DNA from: Desulfomicrobium sp. ZS1
GTDB taxonomy: Bacteria; Desulfobacterota; Desulfovibrionia; Desulfovibrionales; Desulfomicrobiaceae
Length of the DNA stretch: 64,000 bases
Direction: 5' to 3'
Assembly (NCBI RefSeq): GCF_024204645.1
Contig: NZ_CP100351.1
Coordinates: forward strand, 3,312,001 to 3,376,000
Each line of letters opens with the position of its first letter. Position 1 is the stretch's first letter. The notes below the pieces were generated by a model. It had not been told where the DNA came from. It saw nothing but the letters and a program-made list of their open reading frames with translations, and made no database searches. The translations under genes were made by a program, and so were the position numbers. Positions 37,865-47,436 of this stretch are shown in pieces.

Positions 37865-38841
37865 ACGAAGCCTTTGCCCAACTTAAAGCAACTTTCCTCA
37901 AAGAGCTGCCGGCTATCAATGCCGCCATCGCGCAGGAGATTAACGCTTTGCCCGAACTGGTCAGGCCCGTGGCCGCGCACGTCATGGAGGCCGGCGGAAA
38001 GCGCCTGCGGCCCATGCTCACGCTTCTTTTTGCCCGCGCCCTCTCTTTCCGGGGAGACAATCTGCAAACCCTGGCCAGTGCCCTGGAATTTCTGCATTCG
38101 GCCACCCTCATGCACGACGATATCCTGGACAACGCGGAATTGCGCAGGGGCAAACGCGCAGCGCACACCCTTTTCGGCATCACTCCCACGGTGCTGGCCG
38201 GCGACGTGCTTCTGGCCCTGGCCAACGAAATCGTGGCCCGCACAAACAATCCGGCCCTGACTTCCTGCATCTCCAAGGCCATCATGCAAACGGCCACGGG
38301 CGAAATCATGGAAATCGCCGCCATCCGCAAGGCGCACATCACCCGGGCCGAATACATCGAGATCATCACCGGCAAAACGGCTTACCTGATCCAGTCGGCC
38401 TGCGAGTTCGGCGTCATCGCGGCAGAAGGCTCCGAGCGCGCACGGGCAGGAGCCAAGACCTTCGGCTTGAACCTTGGCATCGCCTTCCAGTTGGTGGACG
38501 ACGCCCTGGACTACACATCGAGGGCCGACACCTCGGGCAAGCCCCTGGGCGGCGACCTGCGCGAAGGCAAATTCACCCTGCCCCTGCTTTTGTATCTTGA
38601 ATCCCTGCCCAAAGACCAACGCGAAATCGTCACCCGGGAACTCACGGATGTAAACCTGCACCCCGTCAGACAGGATCAGATCATCGCCGATGTCGTGGGA
38701 CAGGGCTTTGCCGAAAAAACCCGGGATGAAGCCCGATCCTATTTGGCACTAGCCAGTCAGGCTCTTGCCGTGCTACCCGAATGCCTGGAGAAAAAACTGC
38801 TCGGAGCCATGATCGAATTCGTCCTGACGCGGGATAAGTAG
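37861..38841 (+). CDS. Polyprenyl (octa/heptaprenyl) diphosphate synthase
   Basis: A 326-residue trans-prenyltransferase. Both Asp-rich motifs are present: LMHDDILDNAELRRGKRA (FARM) and FQLVDDALDYT (SARM), plus GGKRLRPMLTLL. The start overlaps mqnD (ATGA). In this setting it would make the menaquinone side chain. The residue pair before the first Asp motif (LHSATLMHDD) is small and suits a long-chain product; exact length cannot be read. Confidence 0.93.
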   Translation: MNEAFAQLKATFLKELPAINAAIAQEINALPELVRPVAAHVMEAGGKRLRPMLTLLFARALSFRGDNLQTLASALEFLHSATLMHDDILDNAELRRGKRAAHTLFGITPTVLAGDVLLALANEIVARTNNPALTSCISKAIMQTATGEIMEIAAIRKAHITRAEYIEIITGKTAYLIQSACEFGVIAAEGSERARAGAKTFGLNLGIAFQLVDDALDYTSRADTSGKPLGGDLREGKFTLPLLLYLESLPKDQREIVTRELTDVNLHPVRQDQIIADVVGQGFAEKTRDEARSYLALASQALAVLPECLEKKLLGAMIEFVLTRDK

Positions 38842-38843
38842 AC

Positions 38844-41345
38844 ATGCCAAACCAGGATCGCCTTCCCTCTCGCAATCTCGCAACCTCATTGCGCGCAAGC
38901 CTGAAAGCGACCTTTTCGCCAGCTACGGCCCAGCTCCTCCAGGAGGCTGTCAAATCCGAACCAAACTTCGGAGTCATCGCCTCCATCCTGAAACTCGATC
39001 CGGCCCTGGCCACTGCCATCCTCTCCCTGGTCAACTCACCCTACTACGGACAGACCAGCAAAATTTCCGACCTGCAACGAGCGGCGATCATCCTCGGCGA
39101 CAATGAGATCCTGCGCATCGCCCTGTCATTGTCTTTGCAAAAAAACCTGAACGCAATTCTGGAAAAAAACGGATTCGACACCTTCGCCAACTGGCGCATC
39201 ATCATCTGGGCGGCCCTGGGCGCGGAGCTCATCGCCAGGCAGCTGGCCCCGGAAGAAGCGGAAACCGCGTATATTTGCGCCCTGGTCAAAGACCTCTCCC
39301 TGCTCCTCTACGCCGCCAACTTTCCCGAACACCTCCTGCCGCATCTCAAGCAACCGGACTTCGTCAACACCGGCCCGACGTTCATGTCCTGGCAGGACCA
39401 TCTTCCGGAGGATCACTCCAGCCTGACCGCCGAGCTGCTCACGCAGTGGAATTTTCCCGAGCCCATGATCGCGGCCATCATCGCGCACCACGACCTGGAA
39501 CATGTCTTTGACTATCCCCCCCTGACCCAGGCGGTCATCCTCGGAACCAGATGGGCCGAGGCGGAGTTTCGCACCGACCCGGCCCCGGACAGCCTGAACC
39601 AGCTCAGTTTTCTCCTGGCCAAGGCCGGCGCCCTGCCCCCCGAAGGCATGGACGGTCTGCGCCGACAATGCGCGACTCTTTTTGCGGAACTCTCCACGGC
39701 CATGAACGTCAAGGACCTCGACCCCGAGGACAGGCTTTATGCCCACTCTTTGCAATCCATCCAGGACTTTCATCACCAGGCCAAGGAAATCGAGGGGCTG
39801 ACCGGCGGCAACGCGGCCATCGCAGCCTGTATCGGCAGACACCTGCGCTGGAACTGGGGCTGCCGCAAAGCCGAGATCATCCTGCATGCGCCTGCCAACA
39901 GGCTCTGGGAAAGATTCGTTCTTAACGACGCCGGAGTGCACGGGCCCGACATTGCCCCGGCCCTCGAAAAACTTCGAACGTTTTCGGACTCCGCATTCCC
40001 TCTGGAAGCCGAGGGGCACGTGGTCGGGGAACTACGCGTGAACGACAGCAGCGAGTCCTGCCAAAACAACGCCGAGGCCACGCTCTACACGCGCCTCCTG
40101 GCCCGCAGCATCCGGCATCAGGCCAGCACCGTCGGCCAGCTTGAGATCAAGGCCGAACTGCTTGACATTCTTCCCACCGGAGTGGCGCTGCTCGACATGC
40201 ACGGCCGCATTTTACGGGCCAACCCCACCTTCACCGATTTTCTTGGCGGGGCAGGTCAACTTGAAGACCGACTGGCCCAGGACAAGGACCCGGAGCAGGC
40301 GCGGCAAGCCGTGCAGGGCTGGCGCGATTTTCTGAGCGATCCCTCCCAGAGTGGCCATTGCGCCATCCATTGCCCGCTGGGCCCCGGCAGCGAGCCCGCA
40401 GCATCGTCCTTTTCCCTGGCCGGTTACAAAATCAGCCACGGCTCGCAAACGAACATTCTGGCCATGGTCCAGGATCTGGCCGAAATCCGGGTGCTGGAAT
40501 TCGAGGCCTTGCATCAGCGGGACTTCCTGAACACGCTGCTCGGCTCCATGCAGGACCTGGTCCTCACCACGGACAAAAACGGGACCATCTCCTTCGCCTC
40601 CGGCCGTCACAATGCGTTCCTGACCGGTCGCAACCTCTTCCGTCTGACCCGCCCCATGAACGAACAGGAAGAGTCATGGGACATGGAATTTCTGGAGCAG
40701 AGCCCCACGGCGGTGGAAGTGCAGATCGTCCTTGACGACGAACACCTGCAGCTCGAACTCGTCTTTTCCCGCTTTTCGTTCGGCACCGACTACGGACTTG
40801 TCGTTGGCCGCAATATTTCGACCATCCGCAGGCTGGAGCGCAAGATCCGGGAACAGGCCCTTTTCGATTCCCTGACCCAGGTTTTCAACCGGCATCACCT
40901 CCAGCCACTTCTCGACAGGGAGATATCCCGCGCCAGGCGCACCGAGACCCCGCTTGGACTGATCTTTTTCGACATCGACAAATTCAAGCTCTTCAACGAT
41001 ACCCACGGCCACCATGGCGGCGACAAGGCCTTGAAAGAGCTGGGGCAGCTTCTGCGACGCATACTGCGCAAAGGGCTGGACTTTCCCTGCCGCTTCGGAG
41101 GGGACGAATTCGTTGTCATCTCCAGCAACTCGACCGTCGACAACCTGCTGACAATTGCTGAAAGAATTCAGAAAGAATTCAGCATACTGCATCATGAGCA
41201 GGTCACATTAAGCATCGGCATAAGCATGCTTGAACCCGGGGATACCTCGCAATCCCTTCTTGAACGCTGCGACAAAGCCAATTATCAAGCCAAGGCGCAA
41301 GGCGGAAACGCCATTGTGCGCCTGCAAACCGACCAAAACTTCTGA
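38844..41345 (+). CDS. HDOD-GGDEF signalling protein
   Basis: An 833-residue cytoplasmic protein. Residues about 15-215 are an HDOD domain (SILKLDPALATAILSLVNS, ITHHDLE-like AIIAHHDLEHVF). Residues 300-420 may be a GAF-like region. A PAS-like part follows (LDILPTGVALLDMHGRILRA, about 435-520), then a second PAS-like segment. The C-terminus is a diguanylate cyclase: FDSLTQVFNRHHL and RFGGDEF (752-756) intact. The inhibitory site has KGLD instead of RxxD, so product inhibition may be absent. It starts 2 bases after the polyprenyl synthase stop. Confidence 0.9.
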   Translation: MPNQDRLPSRNLATSLRASLKATFSPATAQLLQEAVKSEPNFGVIASILKLDPALATAILSLVNSPYYGQTSKISDLQRAAIILGDNEILRIALSLSLQKNLNAILEKNGFDTFANWRIIIWAALGAELIARQLAPEEAETAYICALVKDLSLLLYAANFPEHLLPHLKQPDFVNTGPTFMSWQDHLPEDHSSLTAELLTQWNFPEPMIAAIIAHHDLEHVFDYPPLTQAVILGTRWAEAEFRTDPAPDSLNQLSFLLAKAGALPPEGMDGLRRQCATLFAELSTAMNVKDLDPEDRLYAHSLQSIQDFHHQAKEIEGLTGGNAAIAACIGRHLRWNWGCRKAEIILHAPANRLWERFVLNDAGVHGPDIAPALEKLRTFSDSAFPLEAEGHVVGELRVNDSSESCQNNAEATLYTRLLARSIRHQASTVGQLEIKAELLDILPTGVALLDMHGRILRANPTFTDFLGGAGQLEDRLAQDKDPEQARQAVQGWRDFLSDPSQSGHCAIHCPLGPGSEPAASSFSLAGYKISHGSQTNILAMVQDLAEIRVLEFEALHQRDFLNTLLGSMQDLVLTTDKNGTISFASGRHNAFLTGRNLFRLTRPMNEQEESWDMEFLEQSPTAVEVQIVLDDEHLQLELVFSRFSFGTDYGLVVGRNISTIRRLERKIREQALFDSLTQVFNRHHLQPLLDREISRARRTETPLGLIFFDIDKFKLFNDTHGHHGGDKALKELGQLLRRILRKGLDFPCRFGGDEFVVISSNSTVDNLLTIAERIQKEFSILHHEQVTLSIGISMLEPGDTSQSLLERCDKANYQAKAQGGNAIVRLQTDQNF

Positions 41346-41373
41346 ACCATAAGCGTCACCGTAGGAGAACAAC

Positions 41374-44355
41374 ATGCCGATCCGAGTCGAAGTGGCTCTG
41401 CGCAAGGCAGTTACCGATACCCAGGGCAACAAGACCGCCCACAAGATCAAGAACGAGCTCGGCCTGACCGTGGATCAAGTCCGGATCATCCGGATCTACA
41501 CCGTCGACGGATTGAGCGAAGCACAGGTCGATCAGGCCATCGAAGCCGGAGCCCTGCACGACCCGGTCCTGCACACGGCCCACACGACTCCGGCGGCCAC
41601 GGATTTCGACTGGATCATTGAAGTCGGCTTTCGCCCCGGCGTGACGGATAACGAGGGCCGCACCGCCCGCGAGACCCTGCGCACCGTGCTTGGAAACCGC
41701 GACGTAGGCATCGCGGTCTACACCTCCACGCAGTATCTGATCACCGGCAACCTGAACCGGTCCCAGATGGAACACATCGCAAGGGATCTCCTGGCCAACG
41801 AGCTGATCCAGCGCTTCCAGATCGCAGACAGGGCTGCCTGGACCGCCAGCCCCGGTTTTCCGGCCCGCACGGCGGCGGTCACCGGCGAAGCCTCCAGCAC
41901 CGTCGAGATCGTTGATTTGAGCGCCATGGATGATGACGCCCTTCTGCGGCTGAGCCGCGAAAACATCCTGGCTCTGAACCTGGAAGAGATGCGCTGCATC
42001 CGCGACTATTATGCAAGCCCCGAGGTCAAAGCCCACCGCAAGGTCAAAAATCTCCCCGCCGCGCCCACGGATGCGGAACTCGAATGCCTGGCACAGACCT
42101 GGTCCGAGCACTGCAAACATAAAATCTTCAGCTCCCGCATCAGCTACGAAAACCGTGAAAACGGCACCACGGCGGAAATCAACAGCCTTTACAAGACCTA
42201 TATCCAGGGCAGCACCAAGCAGCTGCGCCAGCGCATGGGCAAGGACGATTTCTGTCTGTCCGTATTCAAGGACAACGCCGGCGTGATCCGCTTCAGCGAA
42301 GACATAAACGTCTGCATCAAGGTCGAAACCCACAACAGCCCCTCAGCCCTGGACCCCTACGGCGGCGCCCTGACCGGCATCGTCGGCGTGAACCGCGACC
42401 CCATGGGCACGGGCATGGGCGCGAACCTACTGTGCAACACCAACGTGTTCTGCTTTGCCTCGCCCTTTCATGACGACGAATTGCCGCCCCGCCTGCTGCA
42501 TCCGCGCCGCGTTTTCGAGGGCGTGCGCGAAGGCGTGGAACACGGCGGCAACAAGTCCGGCATCCCCACGGTCAACGGAGCCATTGTCTTCCACGAGCGT
42601 TTCCTGGGCAAGCCGCTGGTCTTCTGCGGCACCGTCGGCACCATGCCCGCCACCGTGGCCGGACATCCCAGCTATGAAAAGAAGGCTCTACCCGGCGACC
42701 GCATCATCATGACCGGCGGGCGCATCGGCAAGGACGGCATCCACGGCGCGACCTTTTCTTCCGAAGAGCTGCACGAAGGCTCTCCGGCCACGGCCGTGCA
42801 GATCGGCGACCCCATCACCCAGCGCCGCATGTACGATTTTCTCATGCGCGCCCGCGATCTGGGCCTCTACAATGCCATCACCGACAACGGCGCAGGAGGA
42901 CTGAGTTCCTCGGTTGGCGAAATGGCCCAGGATTGCGGCGGCTGTGATATGGACCTGGCCAAGGCCCCCCTCAAGTACGACGGCCTGCGGCCCTGGGAGA
43001 TCCTGGTCTCCGAGGCCCAGGAGCGCATGACCCTGGCCGTGCCCCCGTCCACATTGCAGGCCTTCATGGACCTGGCGAAGGAAATGAACGTCGAGGCCTC
43101 GGATCTGGGCTGCTTCACGGACACAGGCTACCTGCATGTGCGCTATGACGACACGATCGTGACCGATCTGGACATGCGCTTCCTGCATGACGGCTGCCCT
43201 CAGATGAAACTCCGCGCCATCTGGAATCAGCCGCAGGTCTGCTGCGGCTGTGAAACACCGCACCCCAAAGTGATCGATCATCAGGACTTTCTGCAGTCCA
43301 TGCTCGGCCGCCTGAACATCTGCTCCCGCGAGTACGTCATCCGCCAGTACGACCATGAGGTTCAGGGCGGAAGCGTGATCAAGCCCCTCATCGGCGCCAA
43401 GAATGACGGTCCGGCCGACGCAGCCGTCATCCGCCCCCAGCTGGACAGCGACAAGGCCCTGGTCATCGCAAATGGCATCTGCCCGAAACTGAGCGATCTG
43501 GATACGTACTGGATGATGGCGGGGGCCATCGACGAAGGCGTGCGCAACGCCGTGGCCACCGGCGGAGACATCCGCCACATGGCCGGCGTGGACAATTTCT
43601 GCTGGTGCGACCCGGTCCAGTCCGAAAAGACTCCGGACGGAGAATACAAACTGGCTCAGCTGGTCCGCGCCAACCAGGCCCTGGCCCACTACTGCCTCGC
43701 CTACGGGGTGCCCTGCATCTCCGGCAAGGATTCCATGAAGAACGACTACACGGGCGGCGGCACAAAGATATCCATCCCGCCCACGGTCCTCTTCTCGGTC
43801 ATGGGCGTGATAAGCGACTGCACCAAAACCATGACCTCCGACTTCAAGCGCCCGGACGAAACCGTCTATGTGCTGGGTCTGACCAAAAACGAGCTGGGCG
43901 GCTCGGAATATGCCGACACCCTGGGCGTATGCGGAGCGGTGCCGCAGGTCGACGCAGTATCTGCGCGCACCCGCTACGAACGCATGCACGAAGCCATCAC
44001 CACCGGCCTTTTGAGCGCGGCCCATGACGTCTCCGACGGCGGCCTGGCCGTGGCCGTGGCCGAAATGGCCCTGGCCGGACGCATCGGCGCGGACATCGAC
44101 ACGGACCTGGTCCCGGCCCTTGATTGTCCGCTTCCCGAACAGCGCCTCTACAGCGAATCGGCCAGCCGCTTCGTGGTCACCGTGGCCAAAGACAAACGCG
44201 CCGCCTTCGAAGCCCTCTTCGCCGGCGACTTCATGGCCGCCATCGGCACGACCACGGCCGACGAAAAACTGACCCTGCGCGCCGGAAACACCACCCTGGT
44301 CAATGCTTCGGTGGAAGACTTGGCCGCAGCCTGGAAAAAGACGCTGGATTTCTAG
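41374..44355 (+). CDS. purL: Phosphoribosylformylglycinamidine synthase, PurS-PurL fusion (PurSL)
   Basis: A 993-residue ATP-dependent amidotransferase subunit of purine synthesis. Residues 1-155 are two PurS-like units (RVEVALRKAVTDTQGNK and WIIEVGFRPGVTDNEGR). The PurL core follows: AQTWSEHCKHKIF (catalytic His), KVETHNSPSALDPYGGA, GDRIIMTGGRIGKDGIHGA, DNGAGGLSSSVGEM, SGKDSMKND and AAHDVSDGGLAVA. No glutaminase domain is attached, so a separate PurQ is required and is not in the window. GGAGAA precedes the ATG. Confidence 0.94.
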   Translation: MPIRVEVALRKAVTDTQGNKTAHKIKNELGLTVDQVRIIRIYTVDGLSEAQVDQAIEAGALHDPVLHTAHTTPAATDFDWIIEVGFRPGVTDNEGRTARETLRTVLGNRDVGIAVYTSTQYLITGNLNRSQMEHIARDLLANELIQRFQIADRAAWTASPGFPARTAAVTGEASSTVEIVDLSAMDDDALLRLSRENILALNLEEMRCIRDYYASPEVKAHRKVKNLPAAPTDAELECLAQTWSEHCKHKIFSSRISYENRENGTTAEINSLYKTYIQGSTKQLRQRMGKDDFCLSVFKDNAGVIRFSEDINVCIKVETHNSPSALDPYGGALTGIVGVNRDPMGTGMGANLLCNTNVFCFASPFHDDELPPRLLHPRRVFEGVREGVEHGGNKSGIPTVNGAIVFHERFLGKPLVFCGTVGTMPATVAGHPSYEKKALPGDRIIMTGGRIGKDGIHGATFSSEELHEGSPATAVQIGDPITQRRMYDFLMRARDLGLYNAITDNGAGGLSSSVGEMAQDCGGCDMDLAKAPLKYDGLRPWEILVSEAQERMTLAVPPSTLQAFMDLAKEMNVEASDLGCFTDTGYLHVRYDDTIVTDLDMRFLHDGCPQMKLRAIWNQPQVCCGCETPHPKVIDHQDFLQSMLGRLNICSREYVIRQYDHEVQGGSVIKPLIGAKNDGPADAAVIRPQLDSDKALVIANGICPKLSDLDTYWMMAGAIDEGVRNAVATGGDIRHMAGVDNFCWCDPVQSEKTPDGEYKLAQLVRANQALAHYCLAYGVPCISGKDSMKNDYTGGGTKISIPPTVLFSVMGVISDCTKTMTSDFKRPDETVYVLGLTKNELGGSEYADTLGVCGAVPQVDAVSARTRYERMHEAITTGLLSAAHDVSDGGLAVAVAEMALAGRIGADIDTDLVPALDCPLPEQRLYSESASRFVVTVAKDKRAAFEALFAGDFMAAIGTTTADEKLTLRAGNTTLVNASVEDLAAAWKKTLDF

Positions 44356-44376
44356 CGCTGCCACATCCAGAAATCT

Positions 44377-44415
44377 CACGAAAAGGGGCCGCCCCTTGGA
44401 CCGCCCCTTTTCGTG
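44377..44415 (+). terminator. Hairpin terminator between purL and the convergent glycosyltransferase
   Basis: CACGAAAAGGGG (44377-44388) pairs perfectly with CCCCTTTTCGTG (44404-44415), loop 15 bases. The A/T blocks within the stem allow use in both directions. Confidence 0.75.
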
Positions 44416-44475
44416 CTCCCTTCCGATTTTTTCATCTCGAATCCGCTTGCGTGACGTCTGCAAGCATGTGCTCCT

Positions 44476-45843
44476 TCAGCCGCAGCCAAGAGCATCCAGG
44501 GCATGCCGAATTCTCGAACATGTATCCGGCGCGGGGTTGCTCTCCAACCAATTCCGCAAATACAACGGAAAGATTATTCTGCTCGACAACAGCGTGTCAT
44601 AGAACCTGAACACTGCATCCTTGTTTCCATCCCGAAATATTTCGTGCGCCACTGATGCAACGATTTCCAAAACGTTTCCCCAAAATGGATGCCGAAGTCT
44701 GACCGGATCGAACACCTGCTCAGAGAGTGCGATCTTCGCAAAGACCGGAGCCAACTCGCACAGACCGCGACCATGCCGATGGTACATGGCCAAAGTCATC
44801 ATTCGAGATTCCATAATGGGAAGCTCCGTAGAGAGACACGTCTCCCCATAATCATGGGCGCAAGCGATTAACATCATCTCGCCATATAGGTGCTCATATT
44901 TTTTGACGGAGTTCCTGATATCAAGCATGTCCCGCGCCTTCTTGCGGGCCGCCAGGCGCATGGCGCCATCATCATGGGCGTCTAGAACTTCCATTATGGA
45001 GGGGACAATGCCCTCTGTTCGAGCGCAGTCAACCACATATCCATCCTTCAGATGCTCAACGAACTCGGCGGCCCCGCCATCGTGAGACACGATGGGCAGG
45101 CACCCGCACGCCATCGCCTCGGCCGCAACCAGACCGAAAGAATCTCCTTTGGACAGCAGAAGCATGAAGTCGGCATTGGCGTAAAGTTCCTCCATGTCCG
45201 CTCGGACCCCTAAATACTTCATGGCGGTAAAATTTTCACAGCAGGCCCTGTCCTGGCCGGGGCCGACCATCCAGAATTCGAGATTGCCATAATGCGCAAA
45301 GATGCGAGGAGCGAGAGTTTCGAGATTCGCATGCATCACCTTGTCACGCCGGGCTGGCTGCATCACAACAATTTTTTCCGGATAGCGTCTTTTCCGCGCA
45401 GGAACGAATTTCTGCGTGTCGACACCGTTATATATAACGCTGGTTTTGCTGGCATCAAGCTGAACCTTCTGAACTGTTCGGGATACACAAACCGTATGGC
45501 GCACATTGCGATGCATCATCCCAGGCTCAATATTGTGCATAACCTCAATCACCACTTTTTTCCCTGCTATTTCTGCAGCGGAGCAAACAACTGGGTCATA
45601 ACTCCCATTGAATTGTATAATATCGACATGTCTGAAAATATCAGGAAGCTTTTCAAGCGCGATATCAAGTGAAAGATGGATTCTTCCTGGGGAGACTCTT
45701 TCGAACAAACCATCCTTCTTGGTATCGATAAAAACGTATAAAACAGAAAATTTGCTTCTGTCTAAATATTGTAAAAGATACTCATCCATCCTGGCTATGC
45801 CATTGCCAACGCCCTGGCTATAGCTGCAGATCGCGATTCTCAC
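44476..45843 (-). CDS. Glycosyltransferase family 4-like protein
   Basis: A 455-residue GT-B enzyme. GTG start at 45843 with GGAGG six bases upstream. N-terminal RIAICSYSQGVGNGIARM is the acceptor-side loop; VIYNGVDTQKFVP starts the donor domain; LLLSKGDSFGLVAAEAMACG is the E-x7-E region; VSHDGGAAEFVEH follows. The C-terminal 110 residues are extra helical sequence. The first third of the gene (45300-45843) is visibly AT-richer than its neighbours, and it sits alone between two terminators, which suggests acquisition. Substrate unknown; a surface-glycan role is likely. Confidence 0.87.
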   Translation of the reverse strand: MRIAICSYSQGVGNGIARMDEYLLQYLDRSKFSVLYVFIDTKKDGLFERVSPGRIHLSLDIALEKLPDIFRHVDIIQFNGSYDPVVCSAAEIAGKKVVIEVMHNIEPGMMHRNVRHTVCVSRTVQKVQLDASKTSVIYNGVDTQKFVPARKRRYPEKIVVMQPARRDKVMHANLETLAPRIFAHYGNLEFWMVGPGQDRACCENFTAMKYLGVRADMEELYANADFMLLLSKGDSFGLVAAEAMACGCLPIVSHDGGAAEFVEHLKDGYVVDCARTEGIVPSIMEVLDAHDDGAMRLAARKKARDMLDIRNSVKKYEHLYGEMMLIACAHDYGETCLSTELPIMESRMMTLAMYHRHGRGLCELAPVFAKIALSEQVFDPVRLRHPFWGNVLEIVASVAHEIFRDGNKDAVFRFYDTLLSSRIIFPLYLRNWLESNPAPDTCSRIRHALDALGCG

Positions 45844-45872
45844 AGAAGCCTCCTTTTTAAAAACCAGGAGAT

Positions 45873-45917
45873 GCAAAAAAAATATGCCACACGACCTTCA
45901 TGCGGTCGTGTGGCATA
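45873..45917 (-). terminator. Terminator of pyk
   Basis: Minus strand: TATGCCACACGACC, seven-base loop, GGTCGTGTGGCATA (14-bp perfect stem), then eight T. Confidence 0.95.
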
Positions 45918-45940
45918 CCTCGCAGACAAATTTCCGTCAA
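45912..45940 (-). promoter_or_regulatory. Possible promoter for the glycosyltransferase, overlapping the pyk terminator
   Basis: Minus strand TTGACG (45940-45935), 17-base spacer, TATGCC (45917-45912). The -10 box is the first arm of the pyk terminator, so a transcript starting here would lack that arm and escape termination. Hexamer matches are moderate. Confidence 0.35.
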
Positions 45941-45983
45941 AACATGTTCGTTTGATGGCGGAGCGCTCGCGACCTGCTCAGGA

Positions 45984-47405
45984 TTATTTATAATACACCT
46001 TAATCTCGTTGGTCATAACGGTTCCCATGCCAGGGGTGGCCTGGCCGCTGGCGATGATGACGTTTTCGCCGGGGCGAAAGCCCGCGTACTCCTGCACGAA
46101 TTTTTCCGCCCGCTTCTGGTGACTGCGCGGCTCCAGCGGACTCTCCACCGGGGTGATGGCCCAGAAGAAGTTCATCCAGCGCATGATACGCGCGTCCGTA
46201 GTCATGGCGTAGATAGGCTGAGCCGGACGGCGGGAGCTTATGTATCTGGCCGTAGCCCCGGTGGTCGAATGGCAGACGATGGCTGCGCTGTCGGCGTTGT
46301 CGGCCATGAGACAGGCGGAATAGGCAATGAATTTGGGTGGGTTCTTCTCGGCCTTGGGCACGTAGGGACCGCCCAGGCGCTCCAGGTAGTACGGTTCGGA
46401 ATACTGGGCAATCTCGTTGATGAAACGCACCGCTTCCACCGGATAGCTGCCGATTGCCGTCTCTTCGGAGAGCATGACGCAGTCCGCGCCGTCGATCATG
46501 GCGTTGGAGACGTCCGTTGATTCGGCCCGGGTGGGAATGGGATTCTTGACCATGGACAAAAGCATCTGGGTCGCGACAATGGCCGGCTTCTGGGCGTGGC
46601 GGCAGGCGCGCAGGATCTTTTTCTGGATGATGGGCAGCTCGGCCGGGCTGCATTCCAGGCCCAGGTCGCCGCGCGCGACCATGATGGCGTCGGCCACTTC
46701 CAGGATGGACTCGAGCTTTTCCACGGCGTTCTTGCGCTCGACCTTGGCCACGACCGGAATCCAGGTCCCGTGCCGCGCAATCTCGGCCTTGATGTCTTCG
46801 ATGTCTTCCTTGCTCTGCACAAAGGACAGGGCCACCGCGTCAATGCCGATATCAAGGCCCTGATGCAGGTCGCGCCGATCCTTGTCGGTCATGGCTGCGA
46901 CTTTAAGCGTCTTGCCGGGAAAGGCGATACCCTTGTTGGAAGTCAGGATGCCGCCGTTCAAGGCCTCCATCAGCACCAGCCGGTCCCGTTCGATGACCTT
47001 TACGACCTTGAACTGCAGCATGCCGTCGGACAGGGATACGGGCATGTCCGCCTCCAGGCCTTCCAGCAACTCCGGCGCATCGAGGCTTATGAAGATATCG
47101 CTTTCGGTCGTCCCCGACATGGCCGGAGAGCCCAGGCACACATAGGCCCCTTTACGAATCTGCAGGGGCGAACCCTTGACCTCGCCGATGCGGATCTTGG
47201 GACCGCACAGGTCGCCCATGACCGTCAGACAAATGCCGGTCTCCTTTTCCACCTGACGAATCTTCTGAATGACAGGCCCGAAATAGGCCGCGTCGGCGTG
47301 GGAGAAATTGAGACGAAAAACCCGCACCCCAAGCTGAACCATTTCCTTCATGACGTTCTGATCCATGGAAGCCGGACCCAGGGTAGCCACTATTTTTGTA
47401 CGCAT
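45984..47405 (-). CDS. pyk: Pyruvate kinase
   Basis: A 473-residue glycolytic enzyme converting PEP and ADP to pyruvate and ATP. MRTKIVATLGPAS at the N-terminus, VFRLNFSHAD, GDLCGPKIRIG, SFVQSKEDIEDIKAEI, VAKVERKNAVE, IMVARGDLGLE (active-site signature) and AIVATQMLLSM. I chose the ATG at 47405, eight bases after GAGGA; an ATG six bases upstream is too close to it. UbiD-family gene lies 31 bases upstream on the same strand. Confidence 0.95.
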   Translation of the reverse strand: MRTKIVATLGPASMDQNVMKEMVQLGVRVFRLNFSHADAAYFGPVIQKIRQVEKETGICLTVMGDLCGPKIRIGEVKGSPLQIRKGAYVCLGSPAMSGTTESDIFISLDAPELLEGLEADMPVSLSDGMLQFKVVKVIERDRLVLMEALNGGILTSNKGIAFPGKTLKVAAMTDKDRRDLHQGLDIGIDAVALSFVQSKEDIEDIKAEIARHGTWIPVVAKVERKNAVEKLESILEVADAIMVARGDLGLECSPAELPIIQKKILRACRHAQKPAIVATQMLLSMVKNPIPTRAESTDVSNAMIDGADCVMLSEETAIGSYPVEAVRFINEIAQYSEPYYLERLGGPYVPKAEKNPPKFIAYSACLMADNADSAAIVCHSTTGATARYISSRRPAQPIYAMTTDARIMRWMNFFWAITPVESPLEPRSHQKRAEKFVQEYAGFRPGENVIIASGQATPGMGTVMTNEIKVYYK

Positions 47406-47436
47406 GTGCATATCCTCGTTCGTATTGTTTGGATGA

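Noticed and set aside
42688-44463. A 591-codon minus-strand open frame within purL
   Set aside because: Antisense shadow of PurL with His/Gly/Ala-rich sequence.
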